From Pseudobutyrivibrio ruminis DSM 9787 (GTDB lineage: Bacteria; Bacillota; Clostridia; Lachnospirales; Lachnospiraceae), in NCBI RefSeq assembly GCF_900218035.1, contig NZ_OBMR01000010.1, positions 62,001 through 126,000 on the forward strand: 64,000 nucleotides of DNA, given 5' to 3'. Shown piece after piece: positions 17,288 through 25,364 of the stretch. The notes beneath the pieces are model-generated. The model searched no databases and was not told the origin of the DNA. It was given only the letters and a program-made list of their open reading frames with translations. The position numbers were made by a program, and so were the translations under genes. Position 1 is the first letter of the stretch, and the number at the start of each line of letters is the position of its first letter.

Positions 17288-17415
17288 TTACAGTTCTTTT
17301 GTATAGTAATGTCTTTTGCCTGTATATGGATATTCAGCAAGTGTAAAAACTTCATCATACCCATGCTTTATATAAAACTCTGGTGCTTGAAATGAAAATG
17401 TATCAACTATCCGTT
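17288..17415 (-). pseudogene. C-terminal remnant of a GNAT acetyltransferase
   Basis: Read on the minus strand from about 17410, the frame gives VDTFSFQAPEFYIKHGYDEV, then a short stretch ending YPYTGKRHYYTKEL and a TAA at 17288-17290. This is the hallmark C-terminal end of a GNAT acetyltransferase. A stop codon and then the end of the RibD-like gene lie just upstream, so about three quarters of the gene is missing. It is a deletion scar, not a functional gene. Confidence 0.82.
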
Positions 17416-17428
17416 TATTTTAAATTTA

Positions 17429-18109
17429 TCAACTTAATACTTTATATCTTAATCTAATGTATGAATCTTCTAAGACAGAGCACTCATCTAATTTAAGTAC
17501 CCCTAAAGATGACAACTCCTTAGTTGTAGCTAATGATTCTCCATCTATCAATGTCGATGTCTCTCGCCCACCGACCAAAACAGGAGCGACTACAATATCC
17601 ACATAATCTATTAATTTTTCTCTAAGAAACAAACCATTAACTGTGCCACCAGATTGAATTGTTAACCTATCACAATTGCATTCCGTTGCTAATCGTTCTA
17701 ATGCATCTTTTATTGAGGGCTTTTCTTGGTAGATAATATGTAAATTCCTTTCTTTAACCTTAAATGCTGGATGTTCTGAATTTGATGTGATAATTACAGC
17801 ATTCTTGGATAAAGCGCAAAAGTATTTAACACCATGTTCAGTTAAATGATGATTATCAAGAATTGCAAAAGATACCGCTGTTTTTGAAGGCTTATCTTTT
17901 GTATTCACACCCATCTTTTCCTGGACGCGGCCAGTATTAAAAGACCATAAATCTGTCGTTTGCTCAATTTCATAATATTGATGCAAGCCTTCTTTTAGTC
18001 CAGCAATATTAGGAAAATCCTTATCATAATCCATTTCATCAGTTGAGCCTGTACTGATTTTTCCATCGACTGACATTAGCATAAACAATGTTGTGATTGG
18101 TCTGTCCAT
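17429..18109 (-). CDS. RibD C-terminal-like (dihydrofolate-reductase-fold) protein
   Basis: 226 residues with the DHFR-like fold of the RibD reductase domain. Motifs are FMLMSVDGKISTGS at the N-terminus, the nucleotide-binding LTIQSGGTVNGLFLREKLIDYVDIVVAPVLVGG near 150-180, and a C-terminal strand pair. NADPH-dependent reduction is the family theme. Stand-alone members are often of unknown substrate and are not proof of riboflavin synthesis, since no rib genes lie nearby. GGGGGA precedes the ATG. The gene's 3' end abuts the GNAT remnant. Confidence 0.82.
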   Translation of the reverse strand: MDRPITTLFMLMSVDGKISTGSTDEMDYDKDFPNIAGLKEGLHQYYEIEQTTDLWSFNTGRVQEKMGVNTKDKPSKTAVSFAILDNHHLTEHGVKYFCALSKNAVIITSNSEHPAFKVKERNLHIIYQEKPSIKDALERLATECNCDRLTIQSGGTVNGLFLREKLIDYVDIVVAPVLVGGRETSTLIDGESLATTKELSSLGVLKLDECSVLEDSYIRLRYKVLS

Positions 18110-18238
18110 AATTCCCCCTTGTATATTCTTTGATTTATCACTACAACAGAATACAATAATATACTCAATAATCCAATTATGACTTTTATTTAAGTGAATT
18201 ATATATAGACTAATATAACACCATCACCATGGGGCACC

Positions 18239-19018
18239 TTAACAATGTGTTATGTTTAGATTTACCTTTTCTTTTAAAATATTATATTGATCCTCATCGG
18301 AGATATCAGAGTCTGTGATAATAGTATTAAAGTCTTTGATATCTCCGAACTTTTTCATGGTATGTTGCCCGAATTTTGAGTGGTCAACCAGAAGAATATT
18401 TTGCTCCGAATTTCTCATTACCGCTTGTTTTATTGAACAATCCATTTCTGTGCTGGTAACACCATAGACAGTATCTATAAAGCCTGTTCCTAGAAAGGCT
18501 GCGTTAAAATGAAAATTTGAAAGATAAGTCAAAGTATCCATATCCATAGGACCGCCGTTTGAGTCCTGATATTTACCAGGAGCTATGTATAATGTGACAT
18601 ATGGATTGTGAGAACACTCATGCATTACAGCCAATGAGCTTGTTACAACGGTGTGATGCAAAGGTGGAAGGTATCTAGTCATAAGCAATACTGTGGTACT
18701 TGGATCTAGATAAATTACATCATTTTCTTTAACAAGTTCTGCAGCTCGGCGTGCAATTGCTGCTTTAGCCTCGTAAAAGCTTTCTTTTCGCATGTCAAAA
18801 GTATGTAGAGATGAGCTTGGATGCCTGATAGTAGCACCTCCATAATGAGTAATAAGTATTCCCTGTTCTTCCATTATGTGTAAGTCTCTTCTGATTGTCA
18901 TATCAGACACACCAAATTTTTGTGATAAATCCTTTACATATACGGTAGTCTGTTCTTTTAATAATTCGTATATAGATTCACGGCGGCCTATTCCATTATT
19001 TTCATTTACCTGTTTCAT
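18239..19018 (-). CDS. DeoR-family transcriptional regulator
   Basis: 259 residues. An N-terminal winged helix-turn-helix (RRESIYELLKEQTTVYVKDLSQKFGVSDMTIRRDLHIMEEQG, about 9-55) is followed by the DeoR C-terminal sugar-phosphate sensor domain (DVIYLDPSTTVLLMTRYL, with ILLVDHSKFG near the end). Members repress sugar-use genes until a phosphorylated sugar binds. The ATG at 19018 has GAAGGAG upstream; an in-frame ATG at 19057 lacks one. It is divergent from the HAD phosphatase gene, a likely target. Effector unknown. Confidence 0.9.
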   Translation of the reverse strand: MKQVNENNGIGRRESIYELLKEQTTVYVKDLSQKFGVSDMTIRRDLHIMEEQGILITHYGGATIRHPSSSLHTFDMRKESFYEAKAAIARRAAELVKENDVIYLDPSTTVLLMTRYLPPLHHTVVTSSLAVMHECSHNPYVTLYIAPGKYQDSNGGPMDMDTLTYLSNFHFNAAFLGTGFIDTVYGVTSTEMDCSIKQAVMRNSEQNILLVDHSKFGQHTMKKFGDIKDFNTIITDSDISDEDQYNILKEKVNLNITHC

Positions 19019-19169
19019 AGAAAGCTCCTTCAGAGAATATAATGTTTTATTAAACATAATTATATCACAGAAATTGGGAAATTAAACAACATCGAACATT
19101 AAACCGTGTTAATACATGTGCTATTATCTTTTTGCAATCGGAAATATAAAATATTGTTAGGAGATAGCA

Positions 19170-19961
19170 ATGTGTAAGAAAAAGTATTTGTTTTTTGATA
19201 TTGATGGCACACTAGCCGCAGGAGGATATGAAAATTTCTATATTCCTGACTCAACGGTTGTAGCGCTGCAAAAGCTTAAAAAGGCTGGTCATTTTCTATG
19301 TATTGCAACAGGCAGAGCTCAGGCTCTTGCAGTTGATATTATGAATGAGTTAGGTTTTGAAAATATGGTGAGTGATGGCGGTTATGGTATTACCATTAAT
19401 AAAGCTCTATTAGGAATCAAGCCACTTCCAAAAGAAAACGTGGTTGCTTTAATAAGAGAATGTCAGGAAAAAGGATATCCATGGGGAATTCAGCCTGAAA
19501 ATTCAGCTGTAAGATATGTGCCAGATGAGCGATTTAATGAAATCGCAAAGGATACATATATGGATCAAAAGATAGTTAAGGGATTGAATCCTGAAGATTA
19601 TGAAAATATATATAAAGCATATGTAGCCTGCAGAGCAGAAGAGGAGAAAAATCTCAAAGCACTTGAGAATCTTCCCTGTTGTAGATTTCATGAACGATAT
19701 TTGTTTATTGAGCCAAGCTACAAATCTGTAGGTATAAAAAAGATAATGGATTATTTTAAAGCTGATTATAATGATGCTGTTGTTTTTGGTGATTCTGGCA
19801 ATGATATTTCAATGTTTACAGATGATTGGACCAAGGTTGCCATGGGAAATGCAATTCCTGAACTGAAGAAGCTTGCAGACTATGTGACTTCCGACGTTGA
19901 TAAGGATGGAATTTACAATGCCTGCGAGAAGCTGGGATTATTTGATACTGTTGCTTGTTAA
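19170..19961 (+). CDS. HAD-superfamily Cof-type phosphatase
   Basis: 263 residues, Cof/type IIB HAD. Motif I FFDIDGTLAAGG carries the nucleophile Asp, motif II CIATGRAQ the conserved Thr/Ser, and motif IV VVFGDSGNDISMF the metal-binding acidic pair. A C2 cap lies between. Typical substrates are sugar phosphates or cofactor phosphates in the cytoplasm. TTAGGAG precedes the ATG. Divergent pairing with the DeoR regulator suggests sugar-phosphate detoxification or turnover (inference). Confidence 0.9.
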   Translation: MCKKKYLFFDIDGTLAAGGYENFYIPDSTVVALQKLKKAGHFLCIATGRAQALAVDIMNELGFENMVSDGGYGITINKALLGIKPLPKENVVALIRECQEKGYPWGIQPENSAVRYVPDERFNEIAKDTYMDQKIVKGLNPEDYENIYKAYVACRAEEEKNLKALENLPCCRFHERYLFIEPSYKSVGIKKIMDYFKADYNDAVVFGDSGNDISMFTDDWTKVAMGNAIPELKKLADYVTSDVDKDGIYNACEKLGLFDTVAC

Positions 19962-20029
19962 TCCCTTTCAGCGTGATCTCGGTAAAGAGCGTTATGGAAG
20001 GTATTAATATAAGAAAAATATTTAAATTT

Positions 20030-20066
20030 GGGCTGTCTCAATTTAAGGGGCAGCCCGAACTTTTTT
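20030..20066 (+). terminator. Terminator after the HAD gene
   Basis: GGGCTGTCTC pairs with GGGGCAGCCC (10 bp including G-T pairs) around a 7-nt loop, followed by GAACTTTTTT. Confidence 0.8.
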
Positions 20067-20091
20067 GTCTTAGTTTCTACCGACATAATTA

Positions 20092-20121
20092 TTGACGAAT
20101 CAAGTTATATTGAGTTATCAT
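20092..20121 (+). promoter_or_regulatory. Promoter of the leader/NimA-like transcript
   Basis: TTGACG (20092-20097), 18-nt spacer, TATCAT (20116-20121). The predicted start near 20128 leaves about 150 nt of leader before the ATG at 20278. That leader contains a short stem CATTGC / GTAATG (20148-20165) and a small reading frame at 20211. Confidence 0.55.
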
Positions 20122-20210
20122 CTCATCAATGAAATAATACAGACGCTCATTGCTACCGAGTAATGGGATTCACGTCATTCCTTTGCCGTTAGGTCTTAGC
20201 AGGTGAGGGG

Positions 20211-20264
20211 GTGGCGATTTTTATTATTATTGGAATAGCTGGATTAAAAATATTATCAAAATAG
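20211..20264 (+). CDS. Candidate hydrophobic micropeptide in the leader, 17 aa
   Basis: A GTG-initiated frame reads MAIFIIIGIAGLKILSK and stops 13 nt before the next gene. GAGGGG lies directly before the GTG with almost no spacer, so the start is uncertain; an ATT two codons on would be better spaced. One short membrane-spanning stretch ending in lysines resembles type I toxin or leader peptides. No antisense RNA promoter was confirmed. It may equally be a chance frame. Confidence 0.3.
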   Translation: MAIFIIIGIAGLKILSK

Positions 20265-20277
20265 AGAGGCGTTAATT

Positions 20278-20754
20278 ATGTTTAGAGAAATGAGAAGATT
20301 TAAGCAACAGGTATCAGATGAGGAATGTATCGAGATATTAAAGACAACCAAACGTGGTGTGCTTTCTGTAATTGGTGATGATGGTTATCCATATGGTTTG
20401 CCTATTAACCATTATTATTGTGAAGAGGATGGAAAAATATACTTCCACGGGTCAAAAGCAGGACACAAAATTGATGCAATAAAATCATGTGATAAAGCAA
20501 GTTTCTGTGTATATAACGATGGTTACCGCAAAGAAGGGGATTGGGCTCTTAACATTACAAGTGTAATTACTTTTGGAAGAATCCATTTGGTAGAGGATGA
20601 AGCTACAGCTCTTAAAATCTGCTCTGAACTCACCAAAAAGTTTACTGATGACGACGAATATCTAAAACAGGAAATTCAAAATTCATTTCGTAATGTACAA
20701 TGTCTTGAGCTTATACCAGAGCACATGACTGGTAAACTAGTAAATGAATCTTAA
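20278..20754 (+). CDS. NimA-like / pyridoxamine 5'-phosphate oxidase-family flavoprotein
   Basis: 158 residues with the split-barrel FMN-binding fold of Nim nitroimidazole-resistance and PNPOx-like proteins. It opens MRRFKQQVSDEECIEILKTTKRGVLSVIGDDGYPYGLPINHYY, with GKIYFHGSKAGHKIDAIK in the middle and SVITFGRIHLVED after. The conserved His in HGSKAGHK is where Nim proteins bind cofactor or ligand. True resistance activity cannot be assumed: most homologues in anaerobes are general flavin reductases of unknown role. AGAGG precedes the ATG. Confidence 0.85.
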   Translation: MFREMRRFKQQVSDEECIEILKTTKRGVLSVIGDDGYPYGLPINHYYCEEDGKIYFHGSKAGHKIDAIKSCDKASFCVYNDGYRKEGDWALNITSVITFGRIHLVEDEATALKICSELTKKFTDDDEYLKQEIQNSFRNVQCLELIPEHMTGKLVNES

Positions 20755-20864
20755 AAAATCATATTTATTATAACCTTATCTTGTTAGCAACAACTAACTC
20801 AATGTGATATTATTTTATACAGAATTAAGAAACATGTGAATAATATCAGAAAGAAGGTATAGTA

Positions 20865-21632
20865 ATGCAATTTGAGGAAATGGGAAATATGTCAGGAAAG
20901 ACGTTGATGTTATTGCCAGGGACATGCTGTGACTGGCAGACGAATTTTGGCTCAGTTATAGACAGTCTTTCTGAGAAATATCATCTAATATGTGTAAATT
21001 ATGATGGTTTTGATGGAAGTGATGACATCTTTCCAGATATGATTACAGTAACTGAAAAAATAGAGAATTATATTAAAGAACATCATGCTGGCGTGCTTGA
21101 CGGAGCAATCGGCTCATCACTAGGTTCTAGTTTTGTGGGACAGCTTGTCATGCGAAAGAACGTACATATAAATCATGCCATTTTTGGCAGTCCAGATCTT
21201 GATCAGAGCGGAAAAGTAGCTGCGAAGCTACAATCGATGCTTGTGGTGCCGATCCTAACTAGCTTTACTAATGGAGAAAAGAAGCGAAATAAGACAAAAG
21301 AAAAGCTAAAAAGTTTTTTCCTTATGAGCGATGAAACGGCAGAGAAATTTATTAATTGTTTTTCAAAATTCAATCCCGAATCGATTAAAAATGAATACTA
21401 TACGGATTTACTGACGCATTTAGAAGAAGATATTAATGTAGATCACACAAAAGCACATTTTATTTATGCAAACAAAATGGGAGAGAAATATCTGAAGCGC
21501 TATAAGAAGTATTTTCATAATCCTGATATTCGAGAATTTGATATGCAGCATGAGCAATGGCTATTTGGAGAAAAAGAATATGCTGAGCCTGTGCTTGAGG
21601 CTATAGACGAATTTATGGATACAGCAATTTAA
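20865..21632 (+). CDS. Alpha/beta-hydrolase-fold protein
   Basis: 255 residues. The oxyanion strand MLLPGTCCDWQ (about 15-25) and nucleophile elbow GAIGSSLGSSFVG (Gly-x-Ser-x-Gly variant G-S-S-L-G, about 84-96) identify the fold. A candidate catalytic His lies in FDMQHEQWLFG near the C-terminus. A helical cap lies at about 125-190. The substrate is unknown; esterase or peptidase-like activity is the family default. AAGAAGG precedes the ATG. The next gene follows after 32 nt. Confidence 0.78.
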   Translation: MQFEEMGNMSGKTLMLLPGTCCDWQTNFGSVIDSLSEKYHLICVNYDGFDGSDDIFPDMITVTEKIENYIKEHHAGVLDGAIGSSLGSSFVGQLVMRKNVHINHAIFGSPDLDQSGKVAAKLQSMLVVPILTSFTNGEKKRNKTKEKLKSFFLMSDETAEKFINCFSKFNPESIKNEYYTDLLTHLEEDINVDHTKAHFIYANKMGEKYLKRYKKYFHNPDIREFDMQHEQWLFGEKEYAEPVLEAIDEFMDTAI

Positions 21633-21664
21633 GGGATAATTCTAGAGGATAATCAAAAATAATA

Positions 21665-22285
21665 ATGGGAAAGATTAATAGAGACGATATGCTGGAGCTT
21701 ACTAGAAGAATGACTTCAGCAAGAAGCAACCTTGTGAGAATAGCAGGGGCTTATATAGATGAAGAAGGTTATATTGACGGTACCTTCAACACAAGCTTTT
21801 TAAGCCTGAAAGGCGAAGAAAAAAGAAGATGTCTTGAGATAGCGAAAGCTATTCCTTTTGCAAAGCCAAATGAGGAGCTCATTTCATATAAGATTCCAGG
21901 TCTTGGACCAGGTTCCATCTGGCAGATGATATATGCATTAAAAGACTGTGGCTTGCAAAACGATGCATTGATGCTAAATCTTTATGAGCTTATAGCAGAA
22001 AAATATCCTAAGGGAAGACCTTATGCCATCTATATGTATTACGGAGCGTATGATGTTCCTATCAAAGGATCTGATAAAGCCTACCAGGATGAATCAGAGG
22101 AAGTTTATCAGTATCTGATACTTGCTATTTCGCCAGTTGATGAAGAACAGATTCCACATAGCCCAGAGACTGGATTTCTTTATCCTGCATTTACAAATAG
22201 AAGCACAGATATAGCTCATGTGAACTTTTATAGCAAGGATTATGAAGAAGCAAAAGAACTGATGACATTTTTAAGTCTTTCTTAG
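21665..22285 (+). CDS. DUF4317-like protein
   Basis: 206 residues. The opening NRDDMLELTRRMTSARSNLVRIAGAYIDEEG and the later SEEVYQYLILAISPVDEEQIPHSPETGFLYPAFTNRSTDIAHVNFYSKD look like DUF4317 proteins of Firmicutes, although those are usually about 400 residues, so this is a short form. No enzyme motif or membrane segment is visible. Function unknown. The ribosome site is weak (AGAGGA, about 13 nt upstream). Confidence 0.6.
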   Translation: MGKINRDDMLELTRRMTSARSNLVRIAGAYIDEEGYIDGTFNTSFLSLKGEEKRRCLEIAKAIPFAKPNEELISYKIPGLGPGSIWQMIYALKDCGLQNDALMLNLYELIAEKYPKGRPYAIYMYYGAYDVPIKGSDKAYQDESEEVYQYLILAISPVDEEQIPHSPETGFLYPAFTNRSTDIAHVNFYSKDYEEAKELMTFLSLS

Positions 22286-22330
22286 ATGAAAATATGGAAA
22301 AAGTAATGATGTAACATGTAATAAAAGTGA

Positions 22331-22522
22331 CTATTCCCAAAACAACTCATCCAATGTTTTATCTAAAGCTTTGCAGATAGCAATGCAAAGCTTTATGGTT
22401 GGGTTGTAATCACCCTTTTCTATGGCGCTGATGGTCTGTCTGCTAACATCGCAAAGCTTTGCCAAATCTTCTTGTGATAAATCTTTTGCAGCACGAGCTG
22501 ATTTTAAACGTAGATTTTTCAT
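22331..22522 (-). CDS. Small XRE/Cro-type HTH regulator
   Basis: 63 residues, essentially one helix-turn-helix (ARAAKDLSQEDLAKLCDVSRQTISAIEKGDYNPTIKLCIAICKALDKTLDELF). The R-Q-T-I-S-x-I-E-x-G-x-Y-x-P signature is that of small YozG/YgzD-type regulators that are co-transcribed with a membrane protein. The start is set at 22522 by GGGAG upstream; an in-frame start at 22537 overlaps the previous gene. It follows the membrane-protein gene at 2 nt. Confidence 0.9.
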   Translation of the reverse strand: MKNLRLKSARAAKDLSQEDLAKLCDVSRQTISAIEKGDYNPTIKLCIAICKALDKTLDELFWE

Positions 22523-22524
22523 CG

Positions 22525-23052
22525 TTAACTCTCCCATTTATCCATTGCTTTTCTTGCAAAAAATATAATTGGAGTTATGCCGTATACTATAGCCATTGCC
22601 AGCTGAATAATAGTGTTGTTGAATTGTAATATTCCATTATCTATAGAAAGAGATAATTCATCTAATTCAAGAATAAAGGCTAGTATATTAATGACCGCAA
22701 TAAAGCCATATATGATAAAAACACCCGAGCTTTTTTGATTAACCTGTATGAAAGCGTGGTTCCAAATGCTGTAGGCGATATAAACTGTCTCACCAACCAC
22801 AATTGCCGTTATTGCAAGCAGAGATGATGATAGTCTCACAAAAATATCACCCAAAATAAAATCATATATAAAGTAAATTGCCAGAAAGATAGTAGTAGTA
22901 AAAAAGGCAAATCTATAAGCTTTTCCCCTAATCATTTCCTGCATTTCATCAAAATGCCCCTCATTATACTTGTGGGCAGGAATTGTAAATAATAGGCAAG
23001 TACCAAAAACTAGTGCAAATAGCACCAACACAAACATTTTATTATTATCCAT
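22525..23052 (-). CDS. Multi-pass membrane protein paired with the XRE regulator
   Basis: 175 residues with five predicted membrane segments: about 6-24, 48-67, 73-95, 109-129 and 147-166. The loop YNEGHFDEMQEMIRGKAYRFAF after TM1 is a recognisable element of Firmicute membrane proteins encoded with YozG-type regulators. Function unknown; the pair may form an autoregulated stress-response unit. Its promoter is at 23117-23144. GGAGAA precedes the ATG. Confidence 0.8.
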   Translation of the reverse strand: MDNNKMFVLVLFALVFGTCLLFTIPAHKYNEGHFDEMQEMIRGKAYRFAFFTTTIFLAIYFIYDFILGDIFVRLSSSLLAITAIVVGETVYIAYSIWNHAFIQVNQKSSGVFIIYGFIAVINILAFILELDELSLSIDNGILQFNNTIIQLAMAIVYGITPIIFFARKAMDKWES

Positions 23053-23116
23053 GACTGAATTCTCCTATAAATTAATGTAAAAACAATGATGTAGATTGTA
23101 ATGTGGCTTTAATTTA

Positions 23117-23144
23117 AGTATATCTCCAATGTGAAAAATGTCAA
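23117..23144 (-). promoter_or_regulatory. Promoter of the membrane protein/XRE pair
   Basis: On the minus strand TTGACA (23139-23144), 16-nt spacer, TATACT (23117-23122), about 65 nt before the start at 23052. The rest of the 309-nt gap 23053-23361 holds the divergent control region of the DUF438 gene; about 23145-23280 shows nothing clear. Confidence 0.65.
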
Positions 23145-23283
23145 CTATATTTTACATTATTCATATGGTAGGATTATATAATGTAGAATCCATAAGCATT
23201 CCTCATCACTTTTAAGTAAAGATTACAATTCACCTTCTTCATCTATAATTTGAAATCTAAGTAAACTGAGCCTATGTTTAAAC

Positions 23284-23326
23284 TGTTGCAATTGCAACAA
23301 CTCCAGTTTTGACAAATTGCTATATT
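23284..23326 (+). promoter_or_regulatory. Crp/Fnr-type palindrome and promoter of the DUF438 gene
   Basis: Perfect 16-bp palindrome TGTTGCAATTGCAACA (23284-23299) with a TATATT -10 box at 23321-23326. The centre lies 29.5 bp before the -10 box, placing it near -41.5, the class II activator position. The same sequence and spacing precede hcp. A TTGACA at 23309-23314 offers an alternative promoter. Confidence 0.8.
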
Positions 23327-23361
23327 GTATGTGTAAATATAGTTTGAATTGGAGGTTAGCC

Positions 23362-24603
23362 ATGGAAGAGAAGAATATTGAATTATTAAAAGATTATATA
23401 AAGCGCCTTAGCAACGGAGAAAGTCTAGAATCTGTTCGTGCAGATTTTGTAGCAAATTTTTCTGATGTTGAGGCGTTTAATATAATGCAGGCTGAGCAAC
23501 AGCTGATGAAAGAGGGTGTGCCTTTTACAGAGGTGCAAAAGCTTTGTGACGTTCATTCTGCATTGTTCCATGGTAAAACCAGAGAAGAAAAAATAGCTAA
23601 TGCAGAAAAAGAAGTTGAAGCATCAGCTGCAAGAGTTACATCCAATATCACTATAGAAAAAAGAGAAGCTGCAAAAAAGCAGGCTGAAATAGTGGGACAT
23701 CCACTTCACCTTTTTACTAAGGAAAATGAAGCTCTCACGGAAGTAATCAATAAAACCAAGAGTTTGATTAAAGATATTAAGATTGATCCATCTGATGATA
23801 ACAATAGAAAAATAATTGAAATTATAGATAATCTCAGAAAAGTAGCTATCCACTATGCTAAGAAGGGTGATTTACTTTATCCTCATATGAAGTCTAAATA
23901 CGAGATTTCAGGTCCTTCAGATGTTATGTGGTCTGTTGATGATGAGATAAGAGATGAGCTGAAATTTATAGCTGACTCTGATTTTAGAAATGCTGAATAT
24001 TTGGGAAGATTAGAGCATGCCATTACCCGCATGGAGGAAATGATTTATAAGGAGCAGAATATTCTCTTTCCTATTTGCACTAAGTTTTTCACTGATGAAG
24101 AATGGTATAAGATTTATCAGGATTCAAAGGATTATGCGCCTTGCTTGGTTGATTTTGTAAAATGGCCTGAGGCAGAGACAGCACTGTCCAAAGAAAACGC
24201 TACTAGCAATGCTACAGAAGATATGATTAATCTGCCAGGTGGACATTTCACACCTGCTCAACTTAGAGCAATGCTCAATACTCTTCCCGTAGAAATATCA
24301 TTTATAGATGAAAATGATATTAACTGTTTCTTTAACGAAGGACCCAAGCTATTTAAACGTGCAGGCATGGCCATAGGACGTGATGTGTATAGTTGTCATC
24401 CACCAAAGATTGAGATGATGGTTCGTTCTATAATTGGAGATTTCAAATCTGGCGCCAGGGATAAGGTGTCAGTTTGGATGGAAAAAGAAGGCATCCCAGT
24501 GCTTGTAGAGTACATTGCAGTTCGAGATGAAAATGGACAATATATCGGCACAATGGAATGCGTTCAAAAAATGGATGAAGCAAAAAAGCATTTTGAAAAA
24601 TAA
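23362..24603 (+). CDS. DUF438 / hemerythrin / PAS protein
   Basis: 413 residues in three parts. DUF438 covers about 1-85 (LKDYIKRLSNGESLESVRADFVANFSDVEAFNIMQAEQQLMKEGVPFTEVQKLCDVHSALF). A hemerythrin-like four-helix bundle covers about 115-255, with candidate diiron ligands in GHPLHLFTKEN, HYAKKGDLLYPHM and MIYKEQNILFP. A PAS domain covers about 295-405. Such proteins are thought to sense or handle O2 or NO. TGGAGG sets the start at 23362. It shares the palindrome-based control of hcp, so a nitrosative or oxidative stress role is likely. Confidence 0.9.
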   Translation: MEEKNIELLKDYIKRLSNGESLESVRADFVANFSDVEAFNIMQAEQQLMKEGVPFTEVQKLCDVHSALFHGKTREEKIANAEKEVEASAARVTSNITIEKREAAKKQAEIVGHPLHLFTKENEALTEVINKTKSLIKDIKIDPSDDNNRKIIEIIDNLRKVAIHYAKKGDLLYPHMKSKYEISGPSDVMWSVDDEIRDELKFIADSDFRNAEYLGRLEHAITRMEEMIYKEQNILFPICTKFFTDEEWYKIYQDSKDYAPCLVDFVKWPEAETALSKENATSNATEDMINLPGGHFTPAQLRAMLNTLPVEISFIDENDINCFFNEGPKLFKRAGMAIGRDVYSCHPPKIEMMVRSIIGDFKSGARDKVSVWMEKEGIPVLVEYIAVRDENGQYIGTMECVQKMDEAKKHFEK

Positions 24604-24605
24604 AA

Positions 24606-25259
24606 TTATTTGATGACAAAGGTATTTCTATCGAAGTCGATAATTCCTTCGTCACGCATTTTACCAAGCTCTCTTGTCATGGCGCTGCGGTTGATGGATA
24701 AGTAATCAGCCAGCTGTGTTCGTGACAGGGGAGCTTTTATATATTTTGATTTTTGTTGCTGAGCAAGGGTTGAAATGTATGCCATAAGTTTTCCACGGAT
24801 GGATTCTTTCGACATGATTTCCAGTTTATTCATATAGGAGATGCTTTTTTGCCCCAACAGATGAAACATGTTTTCTGCAATTCTGGCATGGAAGCTACAA
24901 GCATTTTCGCATGTGTGGATGATTTTTGAAGCAGCAAGAAATAATACTCTTGTTTTTTCTACGGCAACAAAAGTAACAGAAGATTCCTGCTCAACGCTGA
25001 CGGCAAAGTTTTCTCCAAATAGTTCGCCTGGACCAACATAGGATAGAAGCGATGAGTTACCCCATATATCTTCTTTCAGAAGGTGCACATTTCCAAAAAG
25101 AACAATTCCGATATAAGGGACTTTGTCCTTTTCCATAATGATGGTTTCCCCTTTTTCAAAATCCTTTTTAAAGGAGTTGATGCAAATCAGTAGTTTATTC
25201 AAATTGTCCGGATGAATTCCCTCGAATAGGGGAATATCATTGTAATCTATTTCTTTCAT
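24606..25259 (-). CDS. Crp/Fnr-family regulator of the hcp regulon (HcpR-like)
   Basis: 217 residues: a cyclic-nucleotide-binding-type sensor domain (about 10-125), a dimer helix, and a C-terminal winged HTH with [28 protein letters not shown] as recognition region. There is no N-terminal Fe-S cysteine cluster of Fnr type; Cys residues (CENACSFH) occur in the dimer region. HcpR-type regulators control hcp in response to NO. The TATAAT box ends only 6 nt before the ATG, so the mRNA looks leaderless. The gene is convergent with the DUF438 gene, 2 nt apart. Confidence 0.88.
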   Translation of the reverse strand: MKEIDYNDIPLFEGIHPDNLNKLLICINSFKKDFEKGETIIMEKDKVPYIGIVLFGNVHLLKEDIWGNSSLLSYVGPGELFGENFAVSVEQESSVTFVAVEKTRVLFLAASKIIHTCENACSFHARIAENMFHLLGQKSISYMNKLEIMSKESIRGKLMAYISTLAQQQKSKYIKAPLSRTQLADYLSINRSAMTRELGKMRDEGIIDFDRNTFVIK

Positions 25260-25265
25260 GAGCTT

Positions 25266-25323
25266 ATTATAAAATCAAACTGTTGCAATTGCAACAAACT
25301 GACTCCCGTTCTAGCTGTATATT
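25266..25323. promoter_or_regulatory. Bidirectional control region between the regulator and hcp
   Basis: Palindrome TGTTGCAATTGCAACA at 25281-25296. On the plus strand its centre is 29.5 bp before TATATT (25318-25323), the class II activator position for hcp. On the minus strand the palindrome itself supplies a -35 hexamer TTGCAA (25289-25294), then 17 nt, then TATAAT (25266-25271) for the regulator gene. Binding should activate hcp and repress the regulator's own promoter. Confidence 0.8.
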
Positions 25324-25364
25324 ATGAGCATCAAAGAAATCCGGTTAGAAAATGGAGGAAAACA

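Noticed and set aside
20030-20066. Insertion-sequence end (GGGCTGTCTC-like)
   Set aside because: Both arms are adjacent and followed by a T-run, so it is a terminator; no transposase or second end is nearby.
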